Source of the DNA: Hirsutella rhossiliensis
Lineage: Eukaryota > Ascomycota > Sordariomycetes > Hypocreales > Ophiocordycipitaceae
Direction of reading: 5' to 3'
Assembly: GCF_020360975.1 (NCBI RefSeq)
Contig: NW_025408671.1
Location: 4,526,001-4,590,000 of the forward strand
DNA length: 64,000 bases
The notes under the pieces were generated by a model that saw only the letters and a program-made list of their open reading frames with translations, searched no databases and was not told the origin of the DNA. Positions 45,236 through 57,110 of the stretch are shown here, piece by piece (position 1 is the first letter of the stretch; each line of letters starts with the position of its first letter). Position numbers and translations under genes: made by a program.

Positions 45236-46470
45236 ATGGCGGGCAAGCCCAAGGTTTTGCTCCTGGGCAAGATTGAACAGTACGTCGTCTATCCTGCCTT
45301 GTGCTCCAAGCTCCCCCCTTGACGAAGATGTACTGACCGTCGTCTTTGCCCCCACAACAGCGCCCACGATGCGTGGTCAACCATTTCCGACATCGCGCAC
45401 GTTGTCGTCCCCAAGGCCACCAGCCGCGACGAGTTCCTAGCCGAGTGCAAGTCGGGCGCCTTCGACGGCGTCACCGTCGCCTACCGCACCTTTGACTCGG
45501 TCGCCATCACCGGCAGAGTCGACGCCGAGTTCCTGGACGCGGCGCCAAAGAGCCTCAAGTTCATCTGCCACAACGGTCCGTTTCCTCTCTCTCTCTCTTC
45601 GGATCAAAAAAAAACATGGCGTTGACACTTCAGTTCCCGTCACAGGCGCTGGCTACGACCAGGTCGACGTCGCCGCCTGCACCGCCCGCAAAGTCCGCGT
45701 CTCCAACACCCCCACGGCCGTCGACGACGCCACCGCAGACATCACCATCTGGCTCCTCATCGGCGCCCTGCGCAACCTCCCCACCTCCATGGCTGCCCTG
45801 CGCGCTGGCACCTGGCGCGGCAAGTCCCTCCCCGCCCTTGGCCACGACCCCCAGGGCAAGATCCTGGGTATCCTGGGCATGGGCGGCATCGGCCGCAACG
45901 TCGCCGCAAAGGCCCGCGCCTTCGGCATGAAAATTCGCTACCACAATCGCTCGCGCCTGAGCCCCGACCTCGAGGATGGTGCCGAGTATGTCGACTTTGA
46001 CACGCTGCTCAAGGAGAGCGACGTGCTCAGCCTGAATCTCCCTCTCAACGTACGTTGACTTCCCTCTCCCTTTATGGACAGCCCCCCTTTCTTCACCTTC
46101 AGAGCTCACACACACCCCGGCCGCGCAGTCGAAAACTCGCCACACAATCTCCGCCCCCCAATTCGCCATGATGAAGCCCGGCATCGTCATCGTCAACACA
46201 GCCCGCGGCGCCGTCATGGACGAGGCCGCCCTCGTCGACGCCCTCGCCTCGGGCCAGGTCGCCAGCGCCGGCCTCGACGTCTACGAAAACGAGCCCGAGG
46301 TCCACCAGGGTCTGCTCGCAAACGACAGCGTCCTCCTCGTCCCGCACATGGGCACCTGGACCACAGAGACGCAGACAAAGATGGAGGAGTGGACCATCAG
46401 CAACGCCCGCATGGCTGTCACCGATGCAAAGCTGAGGAGCATCGTGCCTGAGCAGCGCGACATGGCTTGA
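45236..46470 (+). CDS. GOR1: D-2-hydroxyacid dehydrogenase, glyoxylate-reductase type
   Basis: Exons: 45236-45279, 45361-45575, 45646-46049, 46129-46470, 334 residues. Enzymes of this family reduce glyoxylate or hydroxypyruvate with NAD(P)H. The NAD(P) site is GILGMGGIGRNVA; the dehydrogenase signature NTARGAVMDEAALVDAL carries the catalytic Arg region, and the Glu (NEP) and His (PHMGT) of the catalytic relay follow. ICHNGAGYDQVDV, across the second splice junction, is the substrate-loop block typical of Gor1-like proteins. The first exon is only 44 bases and ends within the codon for His 15. Exact substrate is not proven by sequence. Confidence 0.88.
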
Positions 46471-47310
46471 GTCGAGGACCGCGAGCTAAGGCCATGCATA
46501 CATACATATCGACATAGATGAGTGGGTGGGATTTACCTTGTCCTGCGGGAGGGCACGGAGGCATATAGACCCATGTACCAAGCCGTACATACATTGACTG
46601 AATACCCGGGATTGGATGAGCGGGCTCTCTCTTGCTGGGCCGTAGGAAATCCAAAGTTTCCGGCCGTTAAGCCTTTGATCAGGCCATGTTCGTACAACAA
46701 GAACGTGAACCCGGGCTATTCTTGACGAACCATGCATTTGTGCTCTCACCGGGGCCAAGCTCCTCGTATAATCAACGGACGCCTTCCGGCCGCCCGGAGC
46801 CTGGTACATATTCGCGGAGGCAATTGCATGGTACTTCACAATCAATGAGAATGCAGAATCGACAAATGTCATCGATGATTTAGATCGTCCTTATCTATCC
46901 ATCGGCTGCGGTTGACGAGCCTCTGTATCCTCCGGGGACAGTTTTGCCGTGATGCCCCCCGTCGCCCTCATAATGCCAATTCCCTCAGCCTCGCAATGGG
47001 GGGAATCATTTTTTCAGAGAAAAAAAAAAGCCAACGCCGTCTTGTTGAAAAAGCAGATAGTTTCTTCTTCCGATTTCCATCCGCTCAGCGAGATTCTTCA
47101 TGCTGTTGAATGTGCGAACACGGCACAAAAACAAAATTCAGCACCGACAGTCCGGGTGCCAATCATCTCTTACTTGACCAATACCATGCCAGTTCATGCT
47201 GTTGAAATCGTCAATGCGCGCCCTCTTCCTCGCCCGATGAGAGAGGGTCGCTGTACGCAGAAAAGCCCGGTTGAAGGACCCTCCAGTAGCTCCATAACAG
47301 AAAAGAAAAA
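46471..47310. other. convergent 3' space
   Basis: It separates the 3' ends of the dehydrogenase and SAH1 genes and includes an A run (about 47021-47030). No gene is recognised. Confidence 0.55.
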
Positions 47311-48711
47311 TTAGTAGCGGTAGATGTCGCTCTTGAAGGGGCCCTCGACGGTGAGTCCGAGGTAGTCGGCCTGCACCTTGGTGAGGGTGCTGAGCTCAGC
47401 CTGGACGTGGGAGAGGTGCAGGCGGGCAACCTCCTCGTCCAGGATCTTGGGCAGGACGTAGACGCCGACTTCAAAGTTGCCAGTCTTGGCAAACTCAACG
47501 TACTTCTTGCCCCAAGCCTCGTCGCGGCCCTTGTACAGCATAATCTGAGCCAGAACCTGGTTCGTGAAGGAGCAGGACATGACGAACGAGGAGTGGCCGG
47601 TGGCACAGCCAAGGTTGACCAGGCGGCCCTCAGCCAGGAGGATGATGTGGCGGCCGCTGGGCATGAGGAAGCGGTCAACCTGGGGCTTGATGTTCTGGAC
47701 GGACTTGGCGTTCTTCTTGAGCCAGGCCACATCAATCTCAATGTCAAAGTGGCCGATGTCTGGGGCACAGTTAGATGAGGATCGTTTGCATGACGGAGAT
47801 GATGACTCACTGCAAACAATGGCGTCGTTGGGCATGGCCTCAAAGTGCTCGCCGGTCAGAATGTCGCGGCAGCCGGTGGTGGTGACGAAGATTTGGCCAA
47901 TCTTGGCCGCCTTCTCCATCGTGGTGACCTGGTAGCCGCCAACGGCAGCCTGGAGGGCGTTGATGGGGTCCACCTCGGTGACGAGGACGCGGGCGCCCAT
48001 GCCGTGCAGGGCCATGGCGCAGCCCTTGCCGACATCGCCGAAACCGGCGACGACGGCGGTCTTGCCGGCAATCATGACGTCGGTAGCACGCTTGATGCCG
48101 TCAATGAGAGACTCGCGGCAGCCGTACAGGTTGTCGAACTTGGACTTTGTGACGGAGTCGTTGACATTGATGGCTGGGACCAGGAGCTTCTTCTCCTTGA
48201 GCATGCGGTAGAGGTGGTGGACACCAGTCGTGGTCTCCTCGGAGACGCCGTAGCAGTCCTTGAGCATCTCGGGGTACTTGGAGTGGACGAGCTGGGTCAG
48301 GTCGCCGCCGTCGTCGAGGATCAGATTGAGCTTGTTGCCGTCCTTGAAGGCCAGAAGCTGCTGCTCCAGGCACCAGTTGTACTCCTCCTCGGTCTCACCC
48401 TTCCAGGCGAAGACGGGGACGCCGGCAGCGGCAATAGCGGCGGCGGCGTGGTCCTGGGTGCTGAAGATGTTGCAGCTGGACCAGGTGACCTCGGCGCCGA
48501 GCGAGGTCAGCGTCTCGATGAGGACGGCCGTCTGGATGGTCATGTGCAGGCAGCCGGCGATGCGGGCGCCCTTGAGGGGCTGGTCATCGGCGTATTTGGC
48601 CCGCGTGGCCATGAGGCCGGGCATCTCATTCTCGGCGAGCTCGATCTCCTTGCGGCCAAAGGCGGCGAGGGACAGGTCGGCGACCTTGAACTTCTGGGCG
48701 GGAGCAGACAT
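47311..48711 (-). CDS. SAH1: S-adenosyl-L-homocysteine hydrolase
   Basis: Exons 48711-47811 and 47759-47311 encode 449 residues, equal to yeast Sah1. The enzyme converts S-adenosylhomocysteine to adenosine and homocysteine, relieving inhibition of methyltransferases. The start [20 protein letters not shown] is typical. Seen motifs are [48 protein letters not shown] with the catalytic Lys and Asp, the NAD site [14 protein letters not shown], and the C-terminal KSDIYRY that reaches the neighbouring subunit. The 51-base intron (47810-47760) is a multiple of three and has no stop, so the gene also reads as one exon; removal restores the conserved AIVCNIGHFD. Confidence 0.97.
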   Translation of the reverse strand: MSAPAQKFKVADLSLAAFGRKEIELAENEMPGLMATRAKYADDQPLKGARIAGCLHMTIQTAVLIETLTSLGAEVTWSSCNIFSTQDHAAAAIAAAGVPVFAWKGETEEEYNWCLEQQLLAFKDGNKLNLILDDGGDLTQLVHSKYPEMLKDCYGVSEETTTGVHHLYRMLKEKKLLVPAINVNDSVTKSKFDNLYGCRESLIDGIKRATDVMIAGKTAVVAGFGDVGKGCAMALHGMGARVLVTEVDPINALQAAVGGYQVTTMEKAAKIGQIFVTTTGCRDILTGEHFEAMPNDAIVCSESSSPSCKRSSSNCAPDIGHFDIEIDVAWLKKNAKSVQNIKPQVDRFLMPSGRHIILLAEGRLVNLGCATGHSSFVMSCSFTNQVLAQIMLYKGRDEAWGKKYVEFAKTGNFEVGVYVLPKILDEEVARLHLSHVQAELSTLTKVQADYLGLTVEGPFKSDIYRY

Positions 48712-49470
48712 GGTGGGAGACGGCGTGCGCGGGGGGATTGGTGCTGAGGGGATGAAGGAGGAGAAAATGGCTCAGGCAAGGGAGGGGAGAAGTGGCTCGA
48801 GAATATTTATGAGGGAACTGGGAGGAGGAGTGGTGCGGGGCAAAATTTGCTGTTGGAGCGGGGCGCATGCCGGTACGCCGAAACAAAACGAGGGCGCTCC
48901 ACAGCCTGGGTGAGGCAACTGAGAGAGCTTTGGGGCTGGGGGATGCTTGGCGGTCTCTGGCTATGAAGAGTCGAAGGCAGAATCAATCACAGGCGCAGCA
49001 TGGAGTTGCTTGCATCTTGTCGAGATGGTTTGCGGCTTCCGATTCCTGAAACGACAATTTGGTGCATCTGCCGACGGCCTCCTTCAGTCGCAGCAGCGCG
49101 AATAACGGCTGCTTCCAGCAGGGGTCGTACCATCTATGCTCCTCTTTCCAATCTCGGCGCTTTTCATTAGCTAACAGGGTAACGTCGTCGGCACCTCTTT
49201 GCTGGAAATTTCCGTCTCCCTGGGAGCTGACCAGTGAAGGCCATGAGCTTCAGTCACGCCCGCACGTACAGTTAAGGCGTGCATGCCAAGGTCCGCCAAA
49301 AAGACAACTCACTCGCACACCGTCCATTGGCAAAAGCCTCAGCCTCCCACTTTTACTCTGCTTTCTTGACGCTGGAAATCTAGGCAAATAACTCGTCATG
49401 TCCCCAACAGTGTCCGGAACGCCGTCAATGCAACCCGCCCCCATCCACTTACTCCCCGAAGACGTCCCGA
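48712..49470. other. SAH1 promoter and eIF3h 3' flank
   Basis: No gene signal was found in this space. Confidence 0.55.
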
Positions 49471-50693
49471 TTACTGGGGCAGCAGATTCTCTCTCACGGC
49501 AAACATCTTGGCACTGACATTGGCAGTGAACCCGTCCACCTGCTTGCTGTATTGCTCCACCTGCCTCGCGTTCAGCATCCCCTCCAGCCGGCTGGGCTCC
49601 TGGGGCAGCTTGAACAGGCGTTGCCACTCGTCCTCGGGCAGCAGCGGCTGCTTCGCCACAGCCCGCTGCGCATTCTCCGCCTTGCGCTTGCCCTGCCACT
49701 GGGTGATCTTGGCCTGCTCTCGGCCGAGCTGTCTTTGGTAGAATTGGAAGTTGTTGAGGTCTGTGTAGTGCGATTCGATGCTCTCAAGCAAGAGGTCGCA
49801 AGTCTTCTCGAGGAAGGGGTCGATGGATAGGTCCAAAGTATCAATGGATGGATACATTGGGGGTTTGATGGCGTCCCGCTTGAGATCGGCGAGCGAGTTG
49901 GGCTCCTCAATCTCGTCCAGGCAAGGTGGAGAGGGGATTTGGTGCAGGAACGACGTGAGCAGGTGTGAGTTGTGGACGGTGATGGGGAGCTCGACAATAA
50001 TGTCTCTGAATGAAAGCTTCGACTTTTGCAGGCTGTTGATGAGGCATGTTAGCGCTGGGGTCTTGTCTGATTCACACGGGGTGTCGAGTGCCAACTGACA
50101 TTTCCGTCGTAAACTTGCCCTCCTTGTAGGCGTTCATGAAGACCGTGGTCAAACGGAATGCCCGTAACGTGAGGTGACCCTGGGAGCTTTTGCTCGTGTC
50201 GTATACGAGCGCCACAGTCCGGTCGTTGTCCTTTTGATAGTGATACTGGTTCTCGATGAAGCTCAAGTTGATGAAGTTGCCCATGGTGGCACTCGTGTAC
50301 CACCCGACGTTGTTGGCATCGACATTGACCTCTTTCAGCTGCCGGATCATCTCGTTCTGGTACGCGACGTTGGACTTTTGCCGGGGCGCCGCGGCGGCCA
50401 GCGCAGAGGCATCGTTCTGGTGGTTCTGGTGGCTGTGGCTGTCGACAGTGCCGCCGTCAACGGTCGGGAAGGGGAACGAGTTTGTGATGTTCAAGACGCC
50501 GTTCTGGTCCATGCCGACAATCGACCCCGTCGCCTTCGTCGGAAAGGTCGATGAGCAGTGCTTGGCCACTTTCATGACCACCTGTTGCCGGCTGTTAGTC
50601 CCCATGAGGCGAGGCGGCAGTGGGGCGCTGTGAGCTCACCAGGGCCTCGACCTGGACCGCCTGGAAAGGCGCATCTTTCAACGGGTCGCTCAT
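49471..50693 (-). CDS. translation initiation factor eIF3 subunit h
   Basis: Exons: 50693-50640, 50581-50100, 50032-49471, 365 residues. eIF3h is the MPN-domain subunit that pairs with eIF3f in the 43S preinitiation complex; it is kept in filamentous fungi but absent from budding yeast. The MPN fold starts at [14 protein letters not shown] across the first intron, and TGSIVGMD and [14 protein letters not shown] are family blocks. The JAMM metal ligands are not retained, as expected for eIF3h. The C-terminal half holds [17 protein letters not shown] and VNARQV-type helices that pack in the eIF3 core. GQ-type gaps are absent; all junctions are GT-AG. Confidence 0.93.
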
Positions 50694-51330
50694 CTTATCC
50701 GGGCCGGCAAGGACTCTCTCGGGGGCTGGACACGCGTAGGGAGGGGCAGGCGCACGGGGGTACGGCGGGTTGCGATGATGCGAGATGGTCTGGTTGGCGA
50801 GAAAATCCGTCTTTTTGCGCCCCAGCTTTGGTTTGTGGGCGTTGTGGCGAGTGCGGTGAGAGACGGCAGAATGCTGCGGGGGAGTGGGTCGCCAACTCTC
50901 AGGCTCGTCCCGGACGTCCCGCCTTTTACAAGATGTCGATACGACCGACACTCGAATAATTAACTTCACAAAGTCGCCCTCAAGAGGCTCGGATCAATCA
51001 GTCGACCAGATCCTGCGATACTGACTCGAGGACATTGCGTGGCATGGACTCGGCTCCATCAGACGGCTGTAACGACCTCATAAGTACTGCTAGAGTCCCT
51101 GCTACTAGAACAAGGAAGCCATGGTGGCTGCATTGGCAGCTCTGATTAAATATCATCAGTTTTCGCTTTATGCGCTCTCTATCGCTATTGAATGGGTTCC
51201 CGCTATGCGCATAATTCATCATCAAAGACGCCTTTGCAACCATGCCGACGTGGACCATCCCTTGCGGCCCATTCTACTGGGGCTTATCCCTTGCTTTCAA
51301 TAAAGACGGTCGCTCTGCTGACTCGCACCC
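50694..51330. other. eIF3h promoter and 3' flank of the UPF0643 gene
   Basis: No gene or RNA is recognised. The part near 51060-51250 is less GC-rich than the surrounding exons. Confidence 0.55.
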
Positions 51331-52052
51331 TCATTCGCCGCTCCACCGACCGATTTCCCAGCTATCGGCGTTGTCGCGGATCGTGAGACGGTATTGATCG
51401 ATTTTCCAGGATGCATACAAAGCCCGCGTAGAGCCTGCGGCTTTTCGGTGTGCCGGACCTCTTCCGCCATCCAGCGCGTCTTGACGAGACCTCCAGATGC
51501 AAGTCGCGAGATTGCGCAGCTCCGGGTCTGGGGAACCGAACCAGTATCTGGAGCGCGGTCAGCATAAATTTGGCGTTCCGAGTCCCGAGAGGGCGCCGGG
51601 AAGAGTGCTCACTTGAGGAAGCCACCGCTGGCCACCGCTTCGGCGTGAGCGGCCTTGTCCAGTGCCCCAAGATGGCTGTACTCGGTACTCGGCTTGATCT
51701 GGGAAAGAAAGGCGACGATGTAAAACGAGGTCTCCTTGAAGCCCTTTCCGGAAGCCTCGGTGAGCCGGCTCACTTCGCCCATGACCTCAGACCAATTGAA
51801 TGACTCGGTGTACGGCTCAGTGGCATAGTCTTCGCGGACGGCTATGAGTTGCGTCAAGGCTTGTGCCAGGATGGCATTCTCGTGGTCGAGCGTCTTCAAG
51901 TCCAGCTGATGCTCCGGTTCGGTATACGGCGACTGGATAAGGAAACCCTCCTCGGGCAAGACCTCGGACCGGAGCGCTCTGAGGGCTTCCTTCTCCTTGC
52001 TGATGACGGGGACCTCGACCGGCACTGCCGTTTGCATCGCTCGGGCGGCCAT
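51331..52052 (-). CDS. UPF0643-type conserved fungal protein
   Basis: Exons 52052-51613 and 51547-51331 encode about 218 residues. The protein resembles the fungal UPF0643 family, whose function is unknown. Family-like blocks are YATEPYTESFNWSEV, FYIVAFLSQIK, LDKAAHAEAVASGGFLKYWFGSPD (joined across the intron), RNLATCIWRSRQDA and GGRGPAHRKA. The protein has no signal peptide or membrane segment. The GTACTCGGTACTCGG motif at 51678-51692 lies inside this coding sequence (residues TEYSHLG region). The assignment rests on memory of the family pattern only. Confidence 0.78.
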
Positions 52053-52722
52053 GGCGACGCGGCAGCAACGGATTACCGACGACTCCCCGACGAACTCTTG
52101 GGTGGATCAATGTTGTTGGTATCGAAGCAAGCTTCAACAAGGTCGAGGGGGAAGCGGACAAAGATGGTCAAGGGCGACACAAGGGCGAAACTTTAAGGAA
52201 TTTAAACGTGTTGTTTATGCGTGAAAAGGGGACGGTAAGTGCCACCACTCACTTCATTGAATCGAAGCAGTGAAGCACCTTCTTATTAGCCTGCTTAAAA
52301 ACAAGGTGCAGCATTGCTGCAACAGGATGAGACAGGCACAAAAGCACGGAATACGCTTGAGAATGACACGACGGCGCGGCCGAGGCAGGGACCCAGCTGG
52401 CTGGCGGTGAGCCAGTCAGAAATGCCGGAGAGCCGGGTTGGCACGGATGAGGCAGCCGGGGGCCCGTATTTCGCAATTGCCGCGTCTTCAAACGCCATTC
52501 CAGAGTCCAAAAAGGCCGTTGGCTCTGCCAAGCAAGGCAGCGCCTGGGGTTCGACAAAGCGGGCGCCCGCAAGGACGACAATCTATCAGTCACCAACACG
52601 CTTAATCGGCTTGCGTCAACATCGGACGCCAGGCAGGATCGACGGCCAGCATTTGTGTGCCCTGGGCACGACCCTGACCCTGGATCAATGGCACCACCAC
52701 ACCATCTCGGGGCGAAAACGCC
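52053..52722. other. left flank of the transposon
   Basis: The segment between 52290 and 52720 has an open minus-strand frame that could be a decayed gene piece, but I do not recognise it. The first 200 bases are the promoter side of the UPF0643-type gene. Confidence 0.4.
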
Positions 52723-52724
52723 TA

Positions 52725-52767
52725 ACGTACCCCACTGCGTCATGCAACGCACTAGGTCATGCAACAA
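52725..52767. repeat. left terminal inverted repeat
   Basis: It begins ACGTACC and contains GTCATGCAAC twice (52739-52748 and 52756-52765), so the repeat carries a tandem internal subrepeat. Confidence 0.93.
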
Positions 52768-52806
52768 TTTTCAACACCTGACGCGTCTTCTTCAAATTGA
52801 CGCGAT

Positions 52807-54982
52807 ATGGATCACAACCCTCGTATTGCAGAGGCAATTATAGAACTGCAATCCCAAGATCGCCCTAAATATGCAGAGACCGCGAGGAGATACAATATCG
52901 ACAAATCCACGCTGTGGCGCCGCTTCAAAGGCAAAACAGCCTCAAATCACGACGCGAACTCTTACTCGCGACAGAAACTCACCAGCGCGCAGGAGGAGAT
53001 TCTTATTGGGCACGTCAATAAGCTGACCGACCGTGGTATCCCGCCTACCCTCAGATGTTGAAGAATATCGCCGAGGAAATCGCAGGGACAGAGCTTGGTG
53101 TCAACTGGGTGAGCCGCTTCCGCAAGCGACACCATGACCGTCTTTCGAGCTTGTATTTGCGCACCATAGATCATCAGCGGAAGGCTGCTGATAATTCAGG
53201 CATTTCCAAAACTTCTTCAATCTAGTAAGACTGCTTTTATCGTCATTTCAAGGGTATACTGCCGACAATACTCGGTCAAATGCCGTAAAGTCGCCATTTC
53301 TGACCGAATCCAACTAGCTCCGCGAAAAGATCGAAAAGTACAACATCAGTCCCTCAAATGTTTATAATTTTGACGAGAAGGGATTCCAAATTGGTCTCTC
53401 TCGCTCCACCAAGCGAGTTGTCCCCCGAGAAGCCCTCAGGCGCGGAAAACTGGTCGGGGCAAGCCAAGACGGGAACCGGGAGTTCATCACGCTGATCGCT
53501 GCCATATGTGCAGATTATTCGTACCGCCACCGGCCCTCATTTACAAAGGGGAGTCAAAAGACTTTCAAGATACTTGGCTTGAGGATTTTGACCATTCCAG
53601 CGAAGTAGCCTTCTTCGCCAGTACGGAAAACGGCTGGAGCTGTGATGCACTGGGTTTACACTGGCTTCAGCGCATATTTGACTGCCATACGAAGCAAAAG
53701 GCTGGTCGTGCCTACCGTCTCTTAATTTTAGACGGTCACAATAGTCACATTAACCTGAAATTCATTGACTATGCCGATCGGAATCGAATTCTCATTGCTG
53801 TGTTGCCATCGCACTCAACTCATCGGCTTCAACCACTCGATGTTGGCCTGTTTTCCGCACTCTCCACCTATTATGCTCAAGGTTCCGACCAGCTGATGTC
53901 CATTGGATGGGGGTTAATTCGCCTTACCAAACGGAATTTTTGGCCACTCTTTCGTGATGCGTGGAACCAGGCATTTACGGCCAAAAATATCGAGGCTGGT
54001 TGGCGGGCCACAGGAATCCATCCACTCGACCCCGGCAAAGTATTGTCCAAGATTAGCCACAGCAGTGATGTGACACCCCCACAAACTGCATCTGAGGAAA
54101 GGGCGATGAAGACTCCAGGCTCTCTTCGGGCTATTCGGCGCATTACCCGCCGTCTCCGCAAGGAAGGGCTGATGGACTCCCGAGTCACAGCGCTCTCCGA
54201 GCATCAGAGAAACTGGCGACACAATATGAGCTCGTACAACACGAAAATCGAGATCTACAGGAAGCGCTCAAACTTGCACATAAAAAAGGGAAACGCAGAA
54301 AGGCCTTGGGCCTTTTCAATCCGGAAGAAAGTGGTGGCCAGCCGGTCTTTTTCAGTCCAGCCAAGGTGGAACTGGCGCGGCGACGTCAGACGGACAAGGC
54401 ACAGGCCGACGAGCAGCGCAAGCAAGCCATTGAAGATCGTCGACTCCAGGTAGCCATATCACGTGAAGAAAAGGCTCGAGAATCTGCCGAGAAGAAAAAC
54501 AGCGGGCTGCAATGCGTCAGGCCTTGCGAGAGCAGCGTTCTCGAGAGAAGACAGAGCGTGCTGCGGAGCGCGAGGCAAAGCGAGCTGAGAAACGGGAGGC
54601 CGCAGCAAAATTAAAAGCAGAGAGGTCTGCACGCGAGGCTGAACGCCAGGCTATTCGGGAAGTCAAGTTTGAGGTAGCTGCTACGTCAAAGCCTGGTGTA
54701 AGAGGGCACAAAAGACATGGTAGCGGTGAGAAAAACGAGGGGCGTTGGAAGCGGGTTTGCGCGACGGGCATTCAACCACGCAACAACTCGGAGGAAGAAA
54801 GGGTAAAGATTGGTTCTGAAGCTTCAGTGGCTCGAGACCACAGTCCCGGAGCTTTAGGGGTAAAGACATACCTCCCGTTCGACGGAAGCGCAGGGAAGTA
54901 TGGAGGCCGGTTTCTCAGTCTCTCAGGTCTGGGCGGACCACAAGACCGCCTGCTCATATTTCCTAAGAAAACCATCATATAG
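52807..54982 (+). pseudogene. pogo-like transposase, broken by frameshifts
   Basis: Domains in order: an N-terminal helix-turn-helix of the psq type (IIELQSQDRPKYAETARRYN, STLWRRFKGK), a CENP-B-like HTH (NKLTDRGIPP, WVSRFRKRH), the DDE_1 catalytic core (NFDEKGFQIG, LILDGHNSHIN, LQPLDVGLF) and a C-terminal Lys/Arg/Glu-rich coiled tail. The three catalytic Asp positions are still visible. Frame changes are needed near 53050, 53197, 53520, 54196 and 54500. A GT-AG intron of 93 bases (53225-53317, with CTGAC before the acceptor) fits between FFNL and LREKIEKYN. The breaks are single-base indels, so this copy cannot make a full protein. Confidence 0.9.
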
Positions 54983-55089
54983 ATAGACTCTGTATGAAGT
55001 GTTTCACATATTGTAATGTTTAATAGTATTTTAAATGGTTTGTGTCGGTTGCAGGATTAATTTTCGCTCTGGCTTGCCGGTCGGGCAAT

Positions 55090-55132
55090 TTGTTGCATGA
55101 CGTGGTGCGTTGCATGACTCAGTGAGGTACGT
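55090..55132. repeat. right terminal inverted repeat
   Basis: The reverse complement matches the left end at 39 of 43 positions, again with two GTCATGCAAC copies. Confidence 0.93.
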
Positions 55133-55463
55133 TAGCTCAAAAGCTTCTTGAGCCTTGGCGAGGTAGCGCCGAGAGCAATTGGTCCGTCGAGAGCGGGTAG
55201 CGCATATTGCCTTGTTGCGAATATCGAAATGTTTCTGCAAGGAACGCTTCTGCTGGCGGCCTAACGCCAGGAGCCGAGACAGACACGGACTCGGATGCGC
55301 ATCAGGTGCCTCGATAACGTGGTCGGCCACTAGACCATCCTCTATTGTTGCTCGACTGCAAGTCACGCAGCGCACGCCTCCAGTTCCTCTGCCGGGTGTC
55401 GACTCCCTTGCATCAATCTCTTTCTCAAAACAGGTGCTTGTCAGCCAACGGGCGCGTCTCGGC
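55133..55463. other. right flank of the transposon
   Basis: A minus-strand frame (about 55140-55360) could be part of an old gene interrupted by the element, but no family is recognised. It also forms the 3' flank of the carrier gene. Confidence 0.4.
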
Positions 55464-56537
55464 TCAGAGGCCTGCAGAATCGTCCAGCTCGGGCTTTCTC
55501 CTCCTGAGCCACAGCTTCGCCGTGTCATATGACCCGAGGTACAGCGAGCTACCAATCGCGGTCCATCCTGAACGGAAGGAAGCGCCTCTCAAGAAACCCT
55601 TGATGCCTCGCTCGCAGTATATCTGCTTGGCCACGGCCCACGACCCTTGCTTGGACCGTGGCGCCGAGCCACTGCCTCTATCACTCCCGGCCGTCACCAT
55701 CATCCGAGTCTTGACCACGTCGCTGGGCGTGGTCAAGAACGCCGCCACGGCGCCCGCCGCCCCGGCACTGCCTCCGGCGATGAGGCCCGTCTCGACAAGC
55801 CCGTCAGGCTGGTCTCGACGCCCCCTCCTTGTCAACTCCCACAGCCGAGATCGGAGGTGCTCAAAGACGGGGAACTGCAAGCCGGTGAAGGGCAGGTTAC
55901 GTGCGACCAGCGCCGTGTAACCAGTGAAGAGGCGGCCCGCAGCGCCGGGGCCCGCCAACCGCCGAAAGGCCTGCAGCGAGCTCGACTCGTAAGTGGCGGC
56001 GCCTGTTGTGGCTGCTTGCCCTCGACGCAGCATCTGCGCGTTCTGCTTGACGACCTCGGCCGGCGCCAGGACCAGGCATGATGCCATTTCCGCCAAGCCT
56101 GACGCGCACGCGTGCACGAGCGCCTCGGGGAGGGGCAATCTCCTCGCAAAGGCGTGCTTCGCCTTCTCGTAGGTTGAGAAGAACAAGCCAGCTGCGCGGC
56201 CAGATGTTAGCCATATAGACCCATGCGTCTGTTCTTCCCTGCGGATGTCGAGGCAATTTGCTTGCTCACCAGCAGGAAGCGTGGCCAAAACAACGATGCC
56301 GAGACCCTGGTACAGCCCGCCAATGGCTAGAGGCTTGTGTCTCGACCCCGAGCTATACATCTTGATATAGTCCTGGCTCTGGTACCGCGTCTTGAGCGTG
56401 TCCAACGGGTACACGATTACATCGACGGTAAAGGCGGCCACCGCTCCGGCCTGGAAGCCCGCCCTCCTCGGTCAGTGAGCGCTTCTTTTCCTGCCCGGTT
56501 GTAGGTAGACTAGGCCGCATACCACGTAAACGTCCAT
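55464..56537 (-). CDS. mitochondrial carrier (SLC25), possibly SAM carrier-like
   Basis: Exons: 56537-56523, 56450-56270, 56191-55464, 307 residues. SLC25 proteins exchange metabolites across the inner membrane. The three repeats each carry the P-x-D/E-x-x-K/R signature: YPLDTLKTR, APAEVVKQN and TPSDVVKTR. The first signature with short loops resembles the S-adenosylmethionine carrier Pet8/SLC25A26, but the second repeat (APAEVVKQNAQ) differs from the usual form, so substrate is unsure. The first exon has only five codons (MDVYV) before a 72-base intron. The transposon ends 331 bases beyond its stop. Confidence 0.88.
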
Positions 56538-57110
56538 TACGCGTGCTCGTGAGGTGCCGGAGAGCGACTCAATTTGTTGGCTTATTGTGTCTGTCGTTTA
56601 CGAGCGAGGCCTTATTTTGCGTCTTTCTTTATCTGCGCACTGGGTCTCGCAACGCCGCGATGACATCATCCATGACAGGCACTCGACTTGGACAGAAAGA
56701 CAACTTGATGTCATACATACATCCACATGTCATGTAGGCCAATTGTATGAGCTTGAAATCCTTTGGATTCGGCAACCGGATAGCCCTTGCCAATCGCTTT
56801 CCCGTGACATCTTCAGCCAGAGACCTGGCCTGCCTCTGTTGTGTCTACCTCCTTTATAGACACAAAACTGTTCGCCTTCGACGCAGCTACATCGTGACGC
56901 ATGTTTGTGACAAGGATTCGCTCCATATCCGTAGGTGACGTGTCTGGACCACGCCAAGCTGCCTATTGATCCTAGCCATGGCTTGACAAAGCCAAGAACA
57001 GAATAGAGAAAGAGAAACGGGGTTCTACTTGCGTTGTACAGGTCTATACGTGAGGGCACTGGGGTCATCTATTCGTACCGTCGGCTTCTCGCACCCGGAA
57101 AAGCAAGGGC
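56538..57110. other. intergenic
   Basis: Promoter of the carrier and 3' flank of the phosphatase gene. No gene is recognised. Confidence 0.55.

Larger units (their letters stand above)
52725..55132 (+). mobile_element. Fot/pogo-type DNA transposon (Tc1-mariner superfamily)
   Basis: The element is 2408 bases long. It has terminal inverted repeats of about 43 bases with 39 matches (52725-52767 and 55132-55090) and is flanked by TA on both sides (52723-52724 and 55133-55134), the target duplication of this superfamily. The only gene inside is a broken pogo-like transposase. It lies between the UPF0643-type gene and a mitochondrial carrier gene. Its base composition is less GC-rich than the surrounding genes. 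Confidence 0.95.

Noticed and set aside
55140..55360. Gene interrupted by the transposon
   Set aside because: The frames on the two sides of the element do not show a common family, so I could not support one broken gene.
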